From CAYFHQ01 sp964342805 (GTDB lineage: Bacteria; Bacillota; Clostridia; Peptostreptococcales; Acidaminobacteraceae), in NCBI GenBank assembly GCA_964342805.1, contig CAYFHQ010000140.1:1-8261 (forward strand): a stretch of DNA of 8,261 nucleotides, written 5' to 3'. The notes beneath the pieces are model-generated. The model saw nothing but the letters and a program-made list of their open reading frames with translations. It was not told where the DNA came from and ran no database searches. Every line of letters starts with the position of its first letter. The stretch's first letter is position 1. Below are positions 5,446-8,261 of the stretch, piece after piece. A program made the translations under genes and the position numbers.

Positions 5446-6942
5446 ATGATTCGCGTCCACTATACAGGTCATGACTTTCGTTATGAGTTTGAAAACCTAA
5501 TGTATGTATTCTTTAATAAGGATGAGATTGAGTATGTAAACGAAGGCTCCATGTTAGAGCAAACATGGGTAGGTGATCCAGATAAATATCGCTTGCAACA
5601 GGACCTGAAAAAGGAAAAGGGCCATGCCATTATAACCACCCAGGTATGGCAGGGGCCTGACCTTACCTATAACCAAACAAGCCAAGTGCTTCAAACCGAA
5701 AAAGATGCGCACCACGAATTACGACAGGTTAAAAAAGCCATGAAATTGGCCTTGTACGACGGCTTGTCAACCTTGAGACCAGCCAGAAGTCCATGGGGGA
5801 TACTTGTGGGTATGCGTCCCGTAAAACTGGTCCATGACATGTTAGACGCTGGTTTAGATTATGAGACCATTGGACAAATCCTCCATGAGGAATATCGAAT
5901 TCACCATGCAAAGAGTCAATTGGTTCTGGAAATAGCCAAAAGAGAGCGTCCCTTTATCTACCCAGTGGATGAAAATGCTTTAAGTATTTACCTATGTATG
6001 CCCTTTTGTCCTACCCGTTGCCTATACTGTTCCTTCCCCAGTAATCCACTGGATAAGAAGGCTAAGCTGGTGACACCATACTTTGAAGCCCTGTTGAAAG
6101 AAGTGAGGGAAACTGGGCAGATGATCAAAGACAGTGGAAAAGTGGTGGACTGTATTTATTTTGGTGGTGGAACGCCAACTAGCCTAGAGGCAGACCAACT
6201 GCAAACCCTTTTTAGGACCCTCTTTGACTCCATGCCTGTGATTGACTTAAAGGAGTTCTCCGTAGAAGCTGGTCGACCGGACACCATTACAGCAGACAAG
6301 CTCCAGGTCATGAAGCATTTTGGGGTTGACCGGATTTGTATCAATCCCCAGTCCATGGTGGACCAGACTTTGAAGGAGATCGGTCGTAGCCACAAGGCCC
6401 AGGCCATTGAGGAAGTCTACCACCTGGCCAAGACCTTTGACTTTAAAACCATCAACATGGACATTATTATTGGCTTGCCAGGGGAGGGTGATCAGGAAGT
6501 CAGCAAGACCATGTCGTCGCTGGCGCATCTGAAGCCTGAAAACGTGACCATTCACACCCTGTCCGTCAAGCGGTCTTCCCAGTTGAAGAATGAATTATCC
6601 ACAAGAACTTTAACCGATGGTGACACCATTGAGACCATGATGGATGTAGCCACGGGGGCCATGAGGGACCAGGGTTACGTACCCTACTACATGTACCGCC
6701 AGAAGAATATCCTGGCCAACCTTGAGAACATTGGCTACTCTAAACCTGGCCATGAAAGCTTATACAATATGCGGATCATGGAGGAACGCCATTCCATCAT
6801 TGCCATGGGGGCAGGGTCCGTGTCCAAAATGTGTTTCCCTTCTGAAAATCGCTTTGAAAGAGTGGCCAACTCCAAGGGGGTTGAAGACTATATTGACAGG
6901 GTCGATGAGATGATCAAGAAGAAAGAGAAGTATTTACGCTAA
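5446..6942 (+). CDS. hemZ: Coproporphyrinogen dehydrogenase HemZ (oxygen-independent, radical SAM)
   Basis: The 498-residue protein is close in length to Bacillus HemZ (about 500). The radical SAM cluster motif CPTRCLYC has C188, C192 and C195 for the 4Fe-4S cluster that cleaves S-adenosylmethionine. YFGGGTPTS (residues 238-246) is the glycine-rich SAM-binding motif, followed by ICINPQSM and IGLPGE as in the HemN/HemZ group. The N-terminal region of about 180 residues is specific to HemZ and is absent from HemN and HemW. Named for oxidative decarboxylation of coproporphyrinogen III in heme synthesis, HemZ homologues also occur in anaerobes without a full heme pathway, so the real substrate here is uncertain. 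No other heme gene is visible in the window. Expression may come from the relA operon through the hairpin at 5396-5426. The hisS promoter begins six bases after its stop. Confidence 0.92.
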   Translation: MIRVHYTGHDFRYEFENLMYVFFNKDEIEYVNEGSMLEQTWVGDPDKYRLQQDLKKEKGHAIITTQVWQGPDLTYNQTSQVLQTEKDAHHELRQVKKAMKLALYDGLSTLRPARSPWGILVGMRPVKLVHDMLDAGLDYETIGQILHEEYRIHHAKSQLVLEIAKRERPFIYPVDENALSIYLCMPFCPTRCLYCSFPSNPLDKKAKLVTPYFEALLKEVRETGQMIKDSGKVVDCIYFGGGTPTSLEADQLQTLFRTLFDSMPVIDLKEFSVEAGRPDTITADKLQVMKHFGVDRICINPQSMVDQTLKEIGRSHKAQAIEEVYHLAKTFDFKTINMDIIIGLPGEGDQEVSKTMSSLAHLKPENVTIHTLSVKRSSQLKNELSTRTLTDGDTIETMMDVATGAMRDQGYVPYYMYRQKNILANLENIGYSKPGHESLYNMRIMEERHSIIAMGAGSVSKMCFPSENRFERVANSKGVEDYIDRVDEMIKKKEKYLR

Positions 6943-6947
6943 GTCGG

Positions 6948-6976
6948 TTGACAGGCCACTTCTAGCCTCGTATAAT
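6948..6976 (+). promoter_or_regulatory. Consensus sigma-A promoter for the hisS T-box leader
   Basis: TTGACA (6948-6953) and TATAAT (6971-6976) are both perfect and are 17 bases apart, the ideal spacing. Transcription should start near 6983. The strong constitutive promoter with control left to downstream attenuation is the usual T-box arrangement. Confidence 0.95.
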
Positions 6977-6983
6977 GAAGTCA

Positions 6984-7190
6984 ATCTATTGAATAATTGC
7001 GCTTCAGGAAGTAGTAGTATGCAGGGGATTTTTAGCGAGTCAGGGAAGGTGGAAGCCTGGCAATCTACCCATATGAATGACAGTCTGAGCAAGTATTGCA
7101 GCAGCGCAACAAGCTGAAAGTGGGTCTTTGACCAACTAGGGTGGCACCGCGGGAATATTCCCGTCCCTATTTTTAGGGACGGGTTTTTTG
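6984..7190 (+). promoter_or_regulatory. T-box riboswitch leader upstream of hisS, specifier probably GAC (Asp)
   Basis: The T-box core AGGGTGGCACCGCGG is at 7138-7152. Stem I is recognisable: its base pairs GCTTCAG (7001-7007) with CTGAGC (7085-7090); an AGTAG stretch lies on the 5' side, GCGAG on the way up, and the apical loop GGTGGAAG sits between CAGG (7041-7044) and CCTG (7056-7059). The specifier loop reads GAATGACA (7075-7082), which places GAC (Asp) at 7079-7081 followed by a purine. A stem III candidate is GGTC (7123-7126) with GACC (7130-7133). The antiterminator pairs TAGGG (7137-7141) with CCCTA (7165-7169) and CGGGA (7150-7154) with TCCCG (7159-7163), leaving the seven-base bulge TGGCACC. 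This excludes the terminator at 7160-7189. Uncharged tRNA stabilises the antiterminator and allows hisS transcription. The class is certain; the Asp reading is an inference. Confidence 0.95.
7160..7189 (+). terminator. T-box-controlled intrinsic terminator
   Basis: CCCGTCCCTA (7160-7169) pairs perfectly with TAGGGACGGG (7174-7183) over ten pairs with a TTTT loop, followed by six T (7184-7189). Its 5' arm is shared with the antiterminator, which makes the two folds mutually exclusive. Confidence 0.95.
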
Positions 7191-7325
7191 TATTTTTAAG
7201 GTACGGCAATGACCAGTTTGTGCAGTATTTATGCATTGGATAGTTTATACATACCAAGGGAATAAGGGGGTATGTTAAAATGCCTGTATTGTCACTGAAA
7301 TTGTCTACCAAGAGGGAGGCATGGA
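7190..7325 (+). other. Untranslated stretch between T-box terminator and hisS, with a hairpin
   Basis: About 136 bases separate the terminator from the hisS start. ACATACC (7249-7255) pairs perfectly with GGTATGT (7269-7275), with a 13-base loop rich in A and G. TGTTAAAAT (7273-7281) resembles an extended -10 but has no matching -35. A short reading frame starts at 7280. The hisS ribosome binding site is at 7314-7319. Confidence 0.5.
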
Positions 7326-7369
7326 ATGATCAAGAAACCGAGAGGGACTCAAGACATTTTGCCTGCTGA
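7280..7369 (+). CDS. Possible 29-codon upstream reading frame overlapping the hisS start
   Basis: ATG at 7280 follows AAGGGGG (7264-7270) at a nine-base spacing and reads 29 codons to a TGA at 7367-7369. It overlaps the first 15 codons of hisS in another frame. The peptide (MPVLSLKLSTKREAW at its start) resembles nothing I know and has no run of histidine codons. Translation of it would interfere with, or couple to, hisS initiation. Chance is the simplest explanation. Confidence 0.15.
   Translation: MPVLSLKLSTKREAWNDQETERDSRHFAC
7314..7319 (+). promoter_or_regulatory. Ribosome binding site that fixes the hisS start
   Basis: GGGAGG is six bases before the ATG at 7326. The nearer ATG at 7321 is too close to the site and meets a TGA after one codon, so 7326 is the start. 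Confidence 0.9.
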
Positions 7370-8261
7370 TGTACACAAGTGGTTGTACGTGGAAGAGAAG
7401 TTCAGAGAAGTTTGTAAGAACTTTGGCTATGACGAAATACGTACACCGCTGTTTGAGTTTACAAAGCTTTTTAAACGGGGCGTTGGTGAAACGACGGACA
7501 TCGTTCAAAAGGAAATGTACTCTGTAATCAGTGGCGTGGACTTGAAAAAGTACAAGGATGACGCAATCGATTTGGACGCCAAGGGTATGACCTTAAAACC
7601 CGAGGGGACAGCACCGGTTGTGCGAGCATTCGTAGAAAATAAAATTTATGCTGACGCCCAGCCGTCAAAGCTATACTATGTGACCCCTTGCTCTCGCCAT
7701 GAGCGGCCGCAGGCGGGACGATTTAGACAGTTCCACCAATTCGGTATTGAAGTGTTTGGTACCATGCAGGCAACAGCAGACGCTGAGGTCATTGCTCTGG
7801 CCATGGACTTCTGTAATCGACTTGGACTACATAAATTGCTGTTAAAGGTCAACTCAGTTGGCTGTCCAGAATGCCGACCCAAGTACCATGCAGTGCTTAA
7901 AGAGTTTTTGGCTGGTAAACTGGACAACTTGTGTGAGACCTGTAATGAGCGGTACGAAAAGAATCCGCTTCGGGTGCTGGACTGTAAAGTGCCCACTTGT
8001 CAGGACCAGTTAACCCAGGCACCTGTCATGCTGGACCACCTGTGTGAGGATTGTGACACCCACTTTGACAACTTGAGAACCTATCTGGACGCCATGGACG
8101 TGCAGTATGAAATTGACACCCGGATTGTGCGGGGCCTAGACTACTACACCAAAACGGCTTTTGAAGTCCTCTCTGAGGATATTGGCGCCCAAGCTGCAGT
8201 TTGTGGCGGCGGTCGCTATGACGGACTGGTCAAGGAAATTGGTGGACCCGATATGCCAGGT
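7326..8261 (+). CDS. hisS: Histidyl-tRNA synthetase, N-terminal 312 residues (3' end outside window)
   Basis: The frame is open from the ATG at 7326 to the window end; about 110 residues of a usual 420-residue HisRS, mainly the anticodon-binding domain, are missing. HisRS is a dimeric class II synthetase that charges tRNA-His with histidine. Visible features are the N-terminal KPRGTQDILP, motif 1 (IRTPLFEF), motif 2 with RHERPQAGRFRQFHQ at residues 124-138, the histidine-specific HisA motif RGLDYY at 269-274 (R269 corresponds to the catalytic arginine), and the GGGRYDGL motif at 294-301. Between motif 2 and HisA are four cysteine pairs: C180/C183, C203/C206, C220/C225 and C240/C243. E. coli HisRS lacks these, but I recall similar pairs in clostridial enzymes. 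Expression is controlled by the T-box upstream. In Bacillota aspS usually follows hisS, which would fit the apparent Asp specifier. Confidence 0.97.
   Translation, partial: MIKKPRGTQDILPADVHKWLYVEEKFREVCKNFGYDEIRTPLFEFTKLFKRGVGETTDIVQKEMYSVISGVDLKKYKDDAIDLDAKGMTLKPEGTAPVVRAFVENKIYADAQPSKLYYVTPCSRHERPQAGRFRQFHQFGIEVFGTMQATADAEVIALAMDFCNRLGLHKLLLKVNSVGCPECRPKYHAVLKEFLAGKLDNLCETCNERYEKNPLRVLDCKVPTCQDQLTQAPVMLDHLCEDCDTHFDNLRTYLDAMDVQYEIDTRIVRGLDYYTKTAFEVLSEDIGAQAAVCGGGRYDGLVKEIGGPDMPG

Noticed and set aside
7236..7258. A TTGG ... CCAA dyad and a -10-like TATACA before hisS
   Set aside because: Only four pairs match, the -10 is weak and there is no -35 at proper spacing.
1..8261. A novel defence system, mobile element, phage gene or CRISPR array
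   Set aside because: All long coding frames belong to conserved housekeeping families, there are no direct-repeat arrays, transposase or integrase motifs, and no tRNA gene or attachment site is visible.

Overview
The window reads as a housekeeping stretch of a low-to-moderate GC Gram-positive chromosome (Bacillota, most likely class Clostridia). The order recJ, apt, relA, dtd, a metallo-beta-lactamase-fold hydrolase, hemZ, hisS is typical of that class. The long RecJ C-terminal extension, the single bifunctional Rel, the HemZ-type radical SAM protein, the strong GGAGG-like ribosome binding sites and the T-box leader all fit. I cannot assign a genus from the sequence alone.

Layout. Every annotated gene is on the plus strand. 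Bases 2-1087 hold the 3' half of recJ. A short gap with an extended -10 promoter and a 9-bp leader hairpin leads into apt (1199-1717). The 327-base gap at 1718-2044 carries the apt terminator, two candidate promoters and an inverted-repeat leader in front of relA. The gene relA (2045-4222) is followed by dtd (4306-4755) and the hydrolase gene (4765-5388); the spacing suggests one operon. A hairpin with a short T run (5396-5426) lies before hemZ (5446-6942), so hemZ may be expressed at a reduced level from that operon. A perfect sigma-A promoter starts straight after the hemZ stop and drives a complete T-box leader with an intrinsic terminator. The gene hisS follows at 7326 and runs off the right edge after 312 codons.

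How the genes work together. The products cover DNA repair (RecJ), purine salvage (Apt), (p)ppGpp alarmone metabolism (Rel), removal of D-amino acids from mischarged tRNA (Dtd), histidine charging (HisRS) and a tetrapyrrole or radical-SAM step (HemZ). Several of these touch translation quality and amino-acid starvation: Rel senses uncharged tRNA on the ribosome, Dtd proofreads aminoacyl-tRNA, and the T-box senses uncharged tRNA in the nascent transcript.

I found no mobile element, CRISPR array, phage gene, rRNA or tRNA, and no convincing new biological system. The points most worth a second look are in the leaders. The T-box before hisS appears by its specifier and its bulge to read tRNA-Asp rather than tRNA-His, relA has a structured leader with two candidate promoters, and a hairpin sits against the apt ribosome binding site.
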